The notes under the pieces are model-generated. The model saw only the letters and a program-made list of their open reading frames with translations, was not told the DNA's origin and searched no databases. A DNA stretch of 63,411 nt from Methanobacterium sp. UBA410 (GTDB taxonomy: Archaea; Methanobacteriota; Methanobacteria; Methanobacteriales; Methanobacteriaceae), in the NCBI GenBank assembly GCA_002498385.1, contig DAHH01000005.1, positions 50,028 to 113,438 of the forward strand. The letters run 5' to 3'. The position numbers were made by a program, and so were the translations under genes. Shown here piece by piece: positions 45,680 to 55,840 of the stretch. The stretch's first letter is position 1. Each line of letters opens with the position of its first letter.

Positions 45680-47629
45680 TCATTGTTTAATGGAATTTGA
45701 TAGTGCAAGAGATACTATGCTTGCAAATGATTCAATCAAATGTTTTTTCTCATTATCCAGTGGTTCATCCGTTGCAATCGCCAGAACACCGATCATTCCA
45801 TGGGAAACTTCTAAAGGTATTTGAAACCATTTTGAAGATGATAAAGTTTCAGTAGTTCTTCCAGCAGCTTTTCGATATTTAAAAACCCAGTTAGAAACTC
45901 CAAATTCATTATTATCAAAAATTACATTATCCCCAAAACGAGACACAATATTCAAACGATTTTGATTGTCAGGCATTAAAATTATAACGTCATAATTGAA
46001 CGATTCGGATATATAACGTGTGCTTCTCTCTAAAATTTCATCCAAACTTTGTGATATCAACAGATCCTTACTGAAGTCATATAAAGAAGATGTAAAATGT
46101 TCACGTTGTCTGGTGTTTTCCATCTGCTTTTTGGCCACGTCTGCAAGAAAACTGGTTATTATGCCCACTATCAACAACACAAAAAATGTTGGAACGAATC
46201 GTACATCAAAAACACTGAACGAATAGTATGGCTGGACAAACAAAAGGTCAAAAACTACCACCGCAAGTATCGAGGAAAGTATTCCCGATTTTCTTCCAGA
46301 TATCAACCCTGAAACCACCACAGGTATTAAGAGTATCATGGGAATGTTTACTGCCTCAATGTAGGGCCTTAAAATTAAGCAGATGATAGATGTAAAGGCT
46401 ATACTTAAGATACTTAACACATACGGTTTTAAATCATATTTTAAACTTAATTTTGATTTTTCAACAGTTTTTGGGATTATAAGCTCGTTACTCTCGTTTT
46501 CCACAACCAAAACCTGTGCCTGGGTCTGGCTGATAACCCTGTTAATTACAGAACCTTCAAAAATTTCCTGAAAACGGGACCTTTGTGAGTGTCCCATTAC
46601 AATAAGTGTTATGTTTTTCTTTTTTGCAAAGGAAACTATTTCATCCGATATTTTGTTACCTGTTAAGCGGAAAACAGTTGCACCGAGGTCTTCGGCAAGT
46701 TTAAGATTTTTTTCAAGTTGAATGCTTTCTTCGGTTTTCATGCTGAATTTATAGGAAGGATCGACGTACACTCCAAACCATTCTACATTAAAAAGGTCTG
46801 AAAATCTATGTGCTAAACGTATAAGTTTTTCAGAGGAGGTCCTTGAATTAACACATGCCATTATACGATTGCTGGTATCCCACGGCCCCACAATGTGCTC
46901 TCCTTTTAGGTAATGGTTCATATCATAATCTACGCGGGTTGTGGCGTAACGCAGAGCAAGTTCACGTAATGCGACCAAATTTCTCTCTTTAAAAAATCTT
47001 TTCATAGCCTGTTTAGCTTTTTGAGGTATGTAGACTTTTCCTTCCTTTAATCTTTCAATTAACTCTTCAGTAGGTAAATCCACAACCTCTATCTTATCAG
47101 CCAATCGAATAATTCTATCAGGAACTGTTTCTTTAACCTTCACACCAGTTATCTGCTTGATTATGTCGTTTAAACTTTCTACATGCTGAATATTTAAAGT
47201 TGTGTAAACAGTTATACCAGCACTCAACAGTTCTTCAACATCATTATAACGCTTTAAATGACGTGAACCCGGCACATTTGTATGTGCAAGCTCATCAACC
47301 AGAACATAATCCGGTTTTCTTTTTAAAACGCCATCTATATCGAATTCATCCAGCAAAATCCCCTTGTATCCTATTTTTTTGCGGGGTACAACTTCCAGAT
47401 CCTTCAAAAGTTTCTCAATCTCAACTCTACCGTGTGTTTCAGCTATTCCCACGATTATGTCTTTGTTATTCTCCTTGAGGAAGTGTGCCTCACTTAACAT
47501 TCTATAGGTTTTACCAACACCGGCCACGTATCCAAGAAAAATCTTCAAACGGCCTGCATGGTTCTTTCTCTCCTCCTCTTTTATCGTCTTTAAAAGTTCA
47601 TCTGGATCCGGACGTTTATTTTTTATCAT
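45680..47629 (-). CDS. kdpD: KdpD-like sensor lacking the histidine kinase domain
   Basis: A 649-residue protein in the kdp operon. The N-terminal KdpD domain has the P-loop GYVAGVGKTYRM near 33-44 and VDELAHTNVPGSRH near 110. A universal-stress-like domain follows (about 250-375, IVMGHSQRSRFQEIFEGS), then four membrane helices (about 400-500, DUF4118) and a GAF domain (about 520-645). The chain ends there: no phosphoacceptor histidine region or ATPase domain, and no KdpE gene is adjacent. It could sense potassium or turgor without phosphotransfer. It starts 46 bases after kdpC. Confidence 0.88.
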   Translation of the reverse strand: MIKNKRPDPDELLKTIKEEERKNHAGRLKIFLGYVAGVGKTYRMLSEAHFLKENNKDIIVGIAETHGRVEIEKLLKDLEVVPRKKIGYKGILLDEFDIDGVLKRKPDYVLVDELAHTNVPGSRHLKRYNDVEELLSAGITVYTTLNIQHVESLNDIIKQITGVKVKETVPDRIIRLADKIEVVDLPTEELIERLKEGKVYIPQKAKQAMKRFFKERNLVALRELALRYATTRVDYDMNHYLKGEHIVGPWDTSNRIMACVNSRTSSEKLIRLAHRFSDLFNVEWFGVYVDPSYKFSMKTEESIQLEKNLKLAEDLGATVFRLTGNKISDEIVSFAKKKNITLIVMGHSQRSRFQEIFEGSVINRVISQTQAQVLVVENESNELIIPKTVEKSKLSLKYDLKPYVLSILSIAFTSIICLILRPYIEAVNIPMILLIPVVVSGLISGRKSGILSSILAVVVFDLLFVQPYYSFSVFDVRFVPTFFVLLIVGIITSFLADVAKKQMENTRQREHFTSSLYDFSKDLLISQSLDEILERSTRYISESFNYDVIILMPDNQNRLNIVSRFGDNVIFDNNEFGVSNWVFKYRKAAGRTTETLSSSKWFQIPLEVSHGMIGVLAIATDEPLDNEKKHLIESFASIVSLALSNSIKQ

Positions 47630-47675
47630 TCATTCCTTCCTCTGTTTTCATGGTTTAAACGTACCTTTCACTTCT

Positions 47676-48233
47676 TTATTTAAGGTTATTCAGAGCTAAA
47701 TTAAGTTTTAACACGTTAACTACCGTGGTGCTTGATCCAATAGAGTGCTCTTCATTTTCATTTACAATTTTTACAACTTCAGCTTCGTTTATTCCCCTGG
47801 CCTTGGCAATCCTTGGTACCTGAATCATGGCGGAATCAAGGGAGATATAAGGTTCAAGTCCACTGGCCGATGAAAGAACCATATCCGACGGTACCGTTGC
47901 ACTGGAATTTAAACCCTCCTCCTGTTTTATCTCATGTATCCTCTGGCTTACTTCATCAATGAGTTTTTGGTTTGTTGGTCCCAGATTACTTCCGCTGGAG
48001 GTGGTAGAGTTGTAGTCTATTACTGAAGGTCTTCCATGGAAATATTGGGGGCCTGTAAAGTTCTGCCCCACTAGCTCAGACCCCACAATGGCACCGTTTT
48101 CAACTATCAAATCACCATTTGCCTGATGTGGGAATGCAAGCTGTGCCACAGCTGTAACTGCCACGGGGTATACCACACCCAGAAGCAGGGTGAATACTGC
48201 AAAGACCATGACTGCATTTTTCAAGGTTTTCAT
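47676..48233 (-). CDS. kdpC: Potassium-transporting ATPase subunit KdpC
   Basis: Small stabilising subunit of the KdpABC high-affinity potassium pump, 185 residues. One N-terminal helix (VMVFAVFTLLLGVVYPVAVT) anchors it. QANGDLIVENGAIVGSELVG, FTGPQYFHGRPS and the PYISLDSAMIQVPRIAKARG segment are family signatures. It starts three bases after kdpB, so translation is probably coupled. Length is normal. Confidence 0.95.
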   Translation of the reverse strand: MKTLKNAVMVFAVFTLLLGVVYPVAVTAVAQLAFPHQANGDLIVENGAIVGSELVGQNFTGPQYFHGRPSVIDYNSTTSSGSNLGPTNQKLIDEVSQRIHEIKQEEGLNSSATVPSDMVLSSASGLEPYISLDSAMIQVPRIAKARGINEAEVVKIVNENEEHSIGSSTTVVNVLKLNLALNNLK

Positions 48234-48236
48234 AGC

Positions 48237-50297
48237 TTAACCTCCTAAACCCAGAAATGTTATTAAAATATCTATAAGTTTAATAGCCACAAATGGTACT
48301 ATAAGTCCTCCAACTCCATATATTAAAAGGTTTAATCCCAGTAACTCGGATACTGAGGAAGTTGAACGAAATTTAACACCTCTCAATGCCAGTGGGATTA
48401 AAAGAGGTATAATGATGGCGTTGAATATAACCGCTGATAAAACAGCACTTGCAGGAGTTGAAAGCCCCATGATATTTAAAATGCCGAGTTCAGGGTATGC
48501 AACTGCAAACACCGCAGGTATGATTGCAAAGTACTTGGCAACATCGGTTGCTATGCTGAAGGTTGTGAGTGCCCCTCGGGTTATGAGAATCTCCTTACCT
48601 ATCTCAACTATATCCAGCAGCTTGGATGGTGAAGAGTCAAGGTCCACCATGTTAGCAGCTTCTCTGGCTGCAGACGTACCTGCGCTCATTGCGACTGCAA
48701 CATCGGCCTGTGCAAGTGCTGGAGCATCGTTTGTACCGTCACCGATCATGGCAACAAGGTGCTGCTGTTCATACGACTGGTACTTCCTTATCATTTCCAG
48801 TTTGGTTTCAGGCTTTGCTTGAGCACTGAAATCATCCACACCAGCTTCTGCTGCAATTGATGCGGCAGTTAAAGGGTTGTCTCCTGTGATCATGATGGAT
48901 TTTATTCCCATTCTCCTTAATAGTTGGAGCTTAGCTTTAATGCCTTTTTTAACAATATCTTTAAGCCTTATAACTCCCATAACCCCGTTTTCGTTTGCCA
49001 CAACTAGTGGTGTATCTCCTTTGATGGAAACATCCTCAACTACCTTTTTCATCTTTTCAGGCATAGTTTTGTCAAGGGTTTTAACAAATTCCCTGATTGC
49101 ATCTGCAGAACCTTTTCTAATCTTGTTAGATACTGTATCTATACCACTCATACGTGATTCTGGTGTGAAAGGAACAAATAATGATTTTTTAGGCGGTTTT
49201 ATATCTCTGCCCCTCACATTTAACTCTTTTTTTGCTAATTTAACTATGCTGCGTCCTTCAGGAGTTTCATCGGCAAGGGAGGATATTAAAGAAGCCCAAA
49301 CCAGATCTTCAAGTTTTACACTGTCTGCAGGGATGAATTCTGTTGCCATTCTGTTTCCAAGTGTTATTGTACCTGTTTTGTCAAGTAAAACCACATCAAC
49401 GTCTCCTGCAGCTTCAACTGCCCTGCCGCTGAGGGCAACCACGTTGTGCTGTAAGAGTCTGTCCATGCCTGCAATACCAATGGCAGGTAGTAATGCTCCT
49501 ATTGTTGTTGGCATCAGACAGACAAGGAGAGCCACAAGAACCGGTATACTTATTGTAATTCCCATGTAACCTGCAAAGGCTGGTAGCGTGATGACAACAA
49601 TTATGAAGAGTGCTGTTAAACCAACAAGCAGTATTTCAAGTGCCTTTTCATTGGGTGTTTTTTCTCTTTTTGCACTTTCTACCATGTTTATCATGCTGTC
49701 AAGGAAGCTCTGACCTGTTTCAACTGTTATCTGGATTTTAATGGTACCCGAGAGAACTTTGGTACCCCCTGTAACACCACACTTGTCTCCTCCTGATTCC
49801 CTTATGACGGGAGCAGATTCACCGGTTATTGCTGACTCATCAACAAGGGACGTGCCCTCTACTATGTCCCCGTCGCTGGGTATGATTTCACCCTCCTCAA
49901 CCAGCACAGTATCACCTTTGACAAGTGTTGGTGCTGCTACCTCTTCTACCTGTCCTTTTCCCGTAATTTTTCGAGCAATAACTTCGTTCCTGGTTTTTCT
50001 CAGTGATTCTGCCCTGGCTTTTCCCTGACTTTCAGCTATCGCTTCTGCAAAGTTTGCAAAAATAACCGTGAACCACAGCCATATGGTGATCTGTAAACTG
50101 AAAACAAAGTTTGAACCTGAAATTAGATTGTAAACCGTCAGTACGGTCGTGATCACGGAGCCTATTTCCACCACGAACATTACTGGGTTTTTAATGAGTC
50201 TTAGAGGATTAAGTCTTGTGAATGATCCTTTAAATGATTCTAAAAGGATTTTCCTCTGGAAAATGCTGGATGTTTTGCTGGATGTTTTTTCCTTCAT
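48237..50297 (-). CDS. kdpB: Potassium-transporting ATPase subunit KdpB
   Basis: P-type ATPase subunit of KdpABC that hydrolyses ATP to drive potassium uptake. The 686 residues contain SAITGESAPV, the phosphorylation motif LLDKTGTITLGNR near 305, SIMITGDNPLTAASIAAEAG and MIGDGTNDAPALAQADV. A basic N-terminus precedes the first helix pair, as usual. It lies 12 bases after kdpA. Identification is firm. Confidence 0.97.
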   Translation of the reverse strand: MKEKTSSKTSSIFQRKILLESFKGSFTRLNPLRLIKNPVMFVVEIGSVITTVLTVYNLISGSNFVFSLQITIWLWFTVIFANFAEAIAESQGKARAESLRKTRNEVIARKITGKGQVEEVAAPTLVKGDTVLVEEGEIIPSDGDIVEGTSLVDESAITGESAPVIRESGGDKCGVTGGTKVLSGTIKIQITVETGQSFLDSMINMVESAKREKTPNEKALEILLVGLTALFIIVVITLPAFAGYMGITISIPVLVALLVCLMPTTIGALLPAIGIAGMDRLLQHNVVALSGRAVEAAGDVDVVLLDKTGTITLGNRMATEFIPADSVKLEDLVWASLISSLADETPEGRSIVKLAKKELNVRGRDIKPPKKSLFVPFTPESRMSGIDTVSNKIRKGSADAIREFVKTLDKTMPEKMKKVVEDVSIKGDTPLVVANENGVMGVIRLKDIVKKGIKAKLQLLRRMGIKSIMITGDNPLTAASIAAEAGVDDFSAQAKPETKLEMIRKYQSYEQQHLVAMIGDGTNDAPALAQADVAVAMSAGTSAAREAANMVDLDSSPSKLLDIVEIGKEILITRGALTTFSIATDVAKYFAIIPAVFAVAYPELGILNIMGLSTPASAVLSAVIFNAIIIPLLIPLALRGVKFRSTSSVSELLGLNLLIYGVGGLIVPFVAIKLIDILITFLGLGG

Positions 50298-50309
50298 CTT
50301 TCCACCCCA

Positions 50310-52016
50310 TTAAGAGAATATCTTACCTGCCTGTAAGAACAGATGCTCGAGGCCGGGTCCTAGAGCAAATACCGGGAAAAATGTAAGTGCTCCAATGATA
50401 ACCACAACCGCAACCACCAGAATAACAAACAGTGGCCCTGTTGTTGGGAATGAAGAGGAACTCAGAGGAACCTTTCCTTTTTCAGCCAGTGCTCCTGCTA
50501 TTGCTATTGCAGGAATTATGGTTGCAAAACGACCCACAAGCATTGCCAGTCCTCCAGTTAAATTGTAAAATACTGTGTTTGCTGACAATCCAGCAAATGC
50601 TGAACCATTGTTTCCAACTGTTGAACAAAATGCATAGAGTATTTCACTTAAACCATGAGTTGATGGATTATTGAGTCCTGCCAGACCCTCTGGTGAAGAT
50701 ATGGCCAGAGCCGATAGTACCAGTATTGTGGCGGGAGTTATTATCAAGGGTATGATGGCAAGTATCATTTCTCTGGGGCCTAATTTTTTACCCAGAAACT
50801 CAGGAGTTCTTCCTATCATAAGTCCCGCTATGAACATGGTTAATATGATGTAAAAGAGCATACCTACCAGTCCAACACCAACACCTCCAAATATGACCTC
50901 ACCCGTACCCATGTTGAACATGTAAATCATGCCTGTAAGGGGCATTGCACTGTCAAACATGGAGTTCACACCACCATTTGATACGATCGTCGTCAGGGTG
51001 CCCCATAAAACAGAGTTTGCTGTTCCAAGCCTGACCTCTTTACCTTCCATATTTTCTCCAGCTACGCCCATCTTCTCTATCACAGGGTTGGGATGGGACT
51101 CGGACCACGCTGCCACACCGAGGCCCGTAACAAGCAGTATCATCATCACTGCAAATATGGCAAGTCCCTGTTTTATGTTTTTTATAAGGTATCCAAAGGT
51201 GAATACCAGTGCCATGGGTATTATGAGTATTGCAAGTGTTTCAAGAAGATTTGTGAAACCGTTGGGATTCTCAAATGGGTGTGCTGAGTTCACGTTGAAA
51301 AAGCCTCCACCATTTGAGCCGAGCAGTTTAATTGCTTCCTGGGAAGCTACAGGTCCCATGGGTATGGTTTGGTTGGTACCTTCAATTGTATGGGCAGTTA
51401 CATAGGGGTCAAAGGTCTGAATAACTCCCTGGGATATCAGGAGAATTGCGAAGATCACAGACAAGGGCAGAAGGACGTAGAGAACCATTCTTGTGATATC
51501 GACCCAGAAGTTACCGAGCTTGTCTGTGTTTTTGCGTGTGAACCCCCTGATCAGAACAAGGGCTGCAGCCATACCAACTGCTGCTGAAAGGAAGTTTTGT
51601 ACAGCCAATCCAATCATCTGGGTAAGGTAGCTCATGGTTCTTTCACCAGCGTAGGTCTGCCAGTTGGTATTGGTTACAAAGGATATTGCTGTGTTCAGTG
51701 CTGTGTCCCATCTTACACCTGGAAATCCCTCAGGGTTAAGTGGTAAAAATCCTTGAACTATTTGGATAATGAAGACAAATAATATTGCAAGAATATTGAA
51801 TATGATAAGTGCCTTGGCGTAACCCTTCCAGGTCATCTCCTCAGTTTCATCAACATCACATAAACGATACACAAATTTTTCTACCGGACGAACCAGAGGG
51901 GTCATGAAGGTTTTTTCTCCCATGAATACACGTGCCATGTACCTGCCCAAAGGCCATGCAAGGAGCACTGCAACTAATAAAAATAGAATAAAGTAAATCA
52001 GACCGTTTGCATCCAT
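50310..52016 (-). CDS. kdpA: Potassium-transporting ATPase subunit KdpA
   Basis: The potassium-binding membrane subunit of KdpABC, 568 residues with about ten helices. Selectivity-filter segments are visible: SFVTNTNWQTYAGE, KLLGSNGGGFFNVNSAHPF, and STVGNNGSAFAGLSANTVF. GGTGGTG just before the ATG is the ribosome binding site. It is the first gene of kdpABCD. No kdpF-like short frame was found upstream. Confidence 0.97.
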   Translation of the reverse strand: MDANGLIYFILFLLVAVLLAWPLGRYMARVFMGEKTFMTPLVRPVEKFVYRLCDVDETEEMTWKGYAKALIIFNILAILFVFIIQIVQGFLPLNPEGFPGVRWDTALNTAISFVTNTNWQTYAGERTMSYLTQMIGLAVQNFLSAAVGMAAALVLIRGFTRKNTDKLGNFWVDITRMVLYVLLPLSVIFAILLISQGVIQTFDPYVTAHTIEGTNQTIPMGPVASQEAIKLLGSNGGGFFNVNSAHPFENPNGFTNLLETLAILIIPMALVFTFGYLIKNIKQGLAIFAVMMILLVTGLGVAAWSESHPNPVIEKMGVAGENMEGKEVRLGTANSVLWGTLTTIVSNGGVNSMFDSAMPLTGMIYMFNMGTGEVIFGGVGVGLVGMLFYIILTMFIAGLMIGRTPEFLGKKLGPREMILAIIPLIITPATILVLSALAISSPEGLAGLNNPSTHGLSEILYAFCSTVGNNGSAFAGLSANTVFYNLTGGLAMLVGRFATIIPAIAIAGALAEKGKVPLSSSSFPTTGPLFVILVVAVVVIIGALTFFPVFALGPGLEHLFLQAGKIFS

Positions 52017-52064
52017 ATTTCACCACCCCTAAATTTTTAAAGATGTTGAATTGACCTAAAATGA

Positions 52065-52074
52065 TTTTTATAAA
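52065..52074 (-). promoter_or_regulatory. TATA box of the kdp operon
   Basis: TTTATAAAAA on the minus strand lies about 50 bases upstream of the kdpA ATG, predicting a leader of about 25 bases. Confidence 0.55.
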
Positions 52075-52166
52075 GTTATGGTGCATTTTACAGATTCATG
52101 GCACTGGTAGTCACATTCATGTTGGAAAATGTAAATTGGAGGATGTAAACTGAAAAATGAAGGAAT

Positions 52167-52206
52167 TTACTTAAGTATTTACCTTAAGTATCTACCTTAA
52201 GTATCC
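52167..52206. repeat. Three 13-bp repeats upstream of kdp
   Basis: CTTAAG centres lie at 52170-52175, 52183-52188 and 52196-52201, an exact 13-base period. The unit is TACCTTAAGTAT(C/T), itself nearly palindromic. The array is about 95 bases upstream of the kdp TATA box, in a position suited to an activator. Confidence 0.85.
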
Positions 52207-52833
52207 ATAATCTACTTTTTTTCACTTGCATCCAGCACCTATCCTTTCAACTTACCTTCAAGTTACCTCCATCGAGTCCAAATTACCATCGAGTCATTCA
52301 TTGATTTATTTTATTCATTATTACTCATGCATATAAACCTTTTGGTGGAAAACATCGGATAGCTCCCCTTTTCCATATAACTGTGTTATAACCTGTAAGT
52401 TAAGCCAGGTTACTTGAATGAAAACTTTAAGAAAGTATCGGAAGTCCGATAACCTATTAAACATGTTTTTAAACAATTTTTTTAGATTCAAAATGTAACT
52501 AAAATATATTATCCATTTAATGTAGAAATAAATCTTAATTAAGTCTAATTTAAAGTTCAAGTTACATGTTTTCTTTTTTGAGTAAATTCTAAAAGTATTA
52601 ACCTTAATTTAAGGATTTTTACTGGCTGTTATGGATTTTGGTATGTATACAAGATTTTTGTTGCAGTGTCCTGAGCTTTTATTACATTATATTATTACAT
52701 TATATGATTCTATTTATTAAATTAATTTTATGATCTGGCCTTGATCATGAACAAATCTGTAACGGATGATGCCAACAGTATCAATCTGTAAAGATATCAA
52801 TCTGTAAATAATATTAAAAACAGATAGGTTAAC
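52207..52833. other. Intergenic stretch with short tandem repeats
   Basis: No gene is accepted; a minus-strand frame at 52321-52560 is AT-rich and unlike any family. Tandem pairs are present: ATTACATTATATT / ATTACATTATATG from 52681 (period 13), and ATCAATCTGTAAAGAT / ATCAATCTGTAAAT near 52772-52802 (period 16). Confidence 0.5.
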
Positions 52834-52980
52834 ATGAAGGCAGATGAAGATGAGCTGCAAAGGAAATTGAAAAGGGAGAAGGAAAGGGAGATAACAATCT
52901 TAATAATGGCCGCTGTGATAATTCTGCTTCTAACCGTCATTATCATCGGCATTTTAATACACACACGTTCAATACCCTAG
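52834..52980 (+). CDS. Small single-helix membrane protein, 48 residues
   Basis: ATG at 52834 preceded by AGGTT. The N-terminus is highly charged (MKADEDELQRKLKREKEREI), then one helix (TILIMAAVIILLLTVIIIGI) and a short end. The contrast of charged head and clean helix is unlikely by chance. It ends 69 bases before the P-type ATPase on the same strand, so it may be a small accessory subunit or simply an upstream gene. I do not recognise a family. Confidence 0.6.
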   Translation: MKADEDELQRKLKREKEREITILIMAAVIILLLTVIIIGILIHTRSIP

Positions 52981-53049
52981 ATTTAAACTCGACAATCAGT
53001 TAGCTCCAAGACAAAATCATATTAAAATGTTCAAAGAAATTATATATGC

Positions 53050-55503
53050 ATGGGTCAGAAGATTAAAATTGAAGAGGCCGCAGATATAAAAACTTCTGAA
53101 CTAATGAAAAGGTTGCACTCCAACCTTAAAGGTCTCTCATCAGAGGAAGCTCGGCATCGGCTTAAAAAATACGGTTACAACGAGATTTCCGAAGAGAAGG
53201 AAGGGCTCGTTAAAAAATTTTTAAAATTTTTCTGGGGCCCCATACCCTGGATGATTGAAACAGCACTTGTTCTGTCCATTTTAATCCAGCACTGGGAAGA
53301 TTTCACAGTTATACTGGTTTTACTGCTTATCAATGGATTGGTAGGTTTCTGGCAGGAGCACAAAGCAGATAACGCAATTGACCTTTTGAAGGAAAAATTG
53401 GCGTACCGTGCAAGGGCTTTGAGGGATGGAAAATGGGATGAAATACAGTCCAGACTACTTGTACCAGGGGACATAGTTAAAATACGTCTGGGAGATATTG
53501 TTCCGGCTGATCTCAAACTCATTGAAGGTGACTACGTTAACGTGGACGAGTCCTCAATAACAGGGGAATCACTACCCGTGGACAAGACGATTGAAAGTAT
53601 CTGTTACTCGGGTTCTGTTATACAGGGAGGTGAAATGAAGGGACTGGTTCTGGAAACTGGAATGAATACCTATTTTGGAAGAGCTGCAGGACTTGTAGGC
53701 AAGGCCAAAACTAAAAGCCACCTTGAAGAAGCTGTTGTTAAAATAGGGGATTATCTGATAATTTTAGATGCCATACTTGTATCTTTCATTTTTGTTGCAG
53801 GATTGTTCCGTCATCAGAGCTTTTTTGAGATTCTGGGTTTTTCGCTGGTACTGACCATTGCATCCATACCCGTGGCACAGCCTGCAGTACTCTCAGTCAC
53901 CATGACAGTTGGTGCAATGGCACTTGCAAAAAAGAAAGCCATAGTCAGTAAATTAACAGCCATAGAAGAAATGGCGGGCATGGATGTGTTATGTTCCGAT
54001 AAAACAGGGACTTTAACCAGAAACCAGGTTAAAATTGCCGAAATTGCACCATTTGGTGAATTCACGGTGGACGATGTTCTGTTTTTTGCGGCTCTGGCAT
54101 CGTCAAAGGAAGCGAGTGATGCTATAGACGAGGCGGTATATGCTGAAATTAAAGGTTCCAAAGTCCTCATAGACAGGTTGTGGAAGCACAAGTTAATTAA
54201 ATTCAACCCTTTCGACCCCATAAAGAAGAGCGTTGAAACCGAAATACGATATAAAGATGAGTACACGTTTAAAGTTTCAAAGGGAGCTCCTCAGGTTATC
54301 CTGTCTTTGTTATCCACCTCAAAAAATGGATCTGAAGAAAATGAGGATCTTGAAGACCTCAAAAGAGGGGTAAATGAGAAGGTTGATGTTTTTGCTTCGG
54401 GGGGTTACAGGGCTCTGGGGGTGGCAAAGACTGACGTTGAAGGTAACTGGAGTTTTGTGGGCCTTATCTCCATGTACGATCCTCCAAGAAAAGATTCTAA
54501 AGAAACACTTGCTTCAGCCAGATCAATGGGAATTGACGTTAAAATGGTAACGGGCGATCACATTGCCATAGCAAAGGAAACAGCCAAAGAGTTAGATTTA
54601 GATACAAATATAATGTTACCGTCATCATTTTTAAATAAACCAGATAGACAAGCTGAGGAAATAGTTGAAAGTGCCAGTGGCTTTGCAGAGGTTTTTCCAG
54701 AACACAAGTACCAGATAGTTGAGATCCTGCAGATGAAGGGCAAAATCGTGGGAATGACCGGAGATGGAGTTAACGATGCTCCTGCACTTAAAAAAGCTGA
54801 TGCAGGGATTGCAGTGGCTGGAGCAACAGATGCAGCTAAATCTGCCGCAGACATTGTGTTCACAAAGCCAGGTCTTTCGGTTATAATCAGTGCTATAAAG
54901 GAAAGCTTCAAAATATTCCACAGGATGAGGAGCTACTCAATTTACAGGGTGGCGGAAACAATAAGAATACTCTTTTTCACGGCCCTCATTATATTGATAT
55001 TCAATTTTTACCCGGTAACAGCTTTAATGTTAGTTTTAATAGCTCTTCTTGATGATATTCCGGTGATGACCATTGCATACGACAGAACCGAAGAACTGAA
55101 CAGCCCCCAAAAGTGGGATATGTACCAGATCCTGGGTATGTCAACATTTCTGGGATTTCTGGGGGTTTTGTCATCTTTAATTCTATTTTATCTGGGAAAA
55201 GATGTTTTAAACCTGAATGCAGGGGTTTTACAGGCCATAATATTTTTAAAGCTTGTGGTTGCAGGACACCTTACCATGTTTGTAACCAGAAACACAGGAC
55301 ATTTCTGGTCTGTAAAACCCAGCGGCATCTTTTTCTGGTCGATTATATCAACAGATTTATTTGCAACCGTACTCGTGGTATTTGGTTGGTTTCTAACGCC
55401 AACTGGATGGGAACTTGCCCTATTTGTATGGTTATATTCTCTGGCCGCTTTTTTAATAGAAGATCAGCTTAAGATCTACTTTTACAGGGTGCTGGATCAC
55501 TGA
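53050..55503 (+). CDS. P-type plasma-membrane proton ATPase (P3A), second copy
   Basis: An 817-residue paralogue of the ATPase at 11996-14401. Motifs are SSITGESLPVDKT, LCSDKTGTLTRNQ (phosphorylated Asp near 320), MVTGDHIAIAKETAKEL and MTGDGVNDAPALKKAD, followed by RVAETIRILFFTALI in the membrane part. It should export protons. No ribosome binding site is seen, so the message may be leaderless. It lies between kdp and trk, which links proton pumping with potassium uptake here; that link is an inference from position. Confidence 0.92.
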   Translation: MGQKIKIEEAADIKTSELMKRLHSNLKGLSSEEARHRLKKYGYNEISEEKEGLVKKFLKFFWGPIPWMIETALVLSILIQHWEDFTVILVLLLINGLVGFWQEHKADNAIDLLKEKLAYRARALRDGKWDEIQSRLLVPGDIVKIRLGDIVPADLKLIEGDYVNVDESSITGESLPVDKTIESICYSGSVIQGGEMKGLVLETGMNTYFGRAAGLVGKAKTKSHLEEAVVKIGDYLIILDAILVSFIFVAGLFRHQSFFEILGFSLVLTIASIPVAQPAVLSVTMTVGAMALAKKKAIVSKLTAIEEMAGMDVLCSDKTGTLTRNQVKIAEIAPFGEFTVDDVLFFAALASSKEASDAIDEAVYAEIKGSKVLIDRLWKHKLIKFNPFDPIKKSVETEIRYKDEYTFKVSKGAPQVILSLLSTSKNGSEENEDLEDLKRGVNEKVDVFASGGYRALGVAKTDVEGNWSFVGLISMYDPPRKDSKETLASARSMGIDVKMVTGDHIAIAKETAKELDLDTNIMLPSSFLNKPDRQAEEIVESASGFAEVFPEHKYQIVEILQMKGKIVGMTGDGVNDAPALKKADAGIAVAGATDAAKSAADIVFTKPGLSVIISAIKESFKIFHRMRSYSIYRVAETIRILFFTALIILIFNFYPVTALMLVLIALLDDIPVMTIAYDRTEELNSPQKWDMYQILGMSTFLGFLGVLSSLILFYLGKDVLNLNAGVLQAIIFLKLVVAGHLTMFVTRNTGHFWSVKPSGIFFWSIISTDLFATVLVVFGWFLTPTGWELALFVWLYSLAAFLIEDQLKIYFYRVLDH

Positions 55504-55840
55504 AGTGTTTAAAAAAATAGGTTATATAAGAGTAAAATCTATTTTTGATTTTCTGGAAGTTATCCAACATTTATCAACATTTTTTTTCATGGAAACATCT
55601 TTTTTTATGGAAGATACTGTTCATGAATATGAGGATACTGTTACATGAAATATAGTTACATGAAATAACAGAAAACAGAAAGTTATTTATGTTAATTGCA
55701 ACGATTATTATAAAGTTAAAAATTTATATCATTAAGCTGTTAGATCCATTAAATAATGTTAATATGGCTTTTAATATTTTAAATTTAAATTTTAAAGAAT
55801 TTAAGTCCTTAAATTGTAAAGATAATTAAGGAGTGCCCTA
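55504..55840. other. Intergenic stretch with short repeats
   Basis: No gene. GATACTGTT recurs and TAGTTACATGAAATA follows GTTACATGAAATA near 55635-55665, so the spacer contains overlapping tandem duplications. The trkA promoter lies here. Confidence 0.45.

Noticed and set aside
52017..52140. A kdpF gene before kdpA
   Set aside because: No short hydrophobic frame with a start and ribosome binding site exists there on the minus strand.
52321..52560. 79-residue minus-strand frame upstream of kdp
   Set aside because: Lys/Phe/Ile/Tyr-rich sequence from AT-rich DNA; no conservation signal can be seen.
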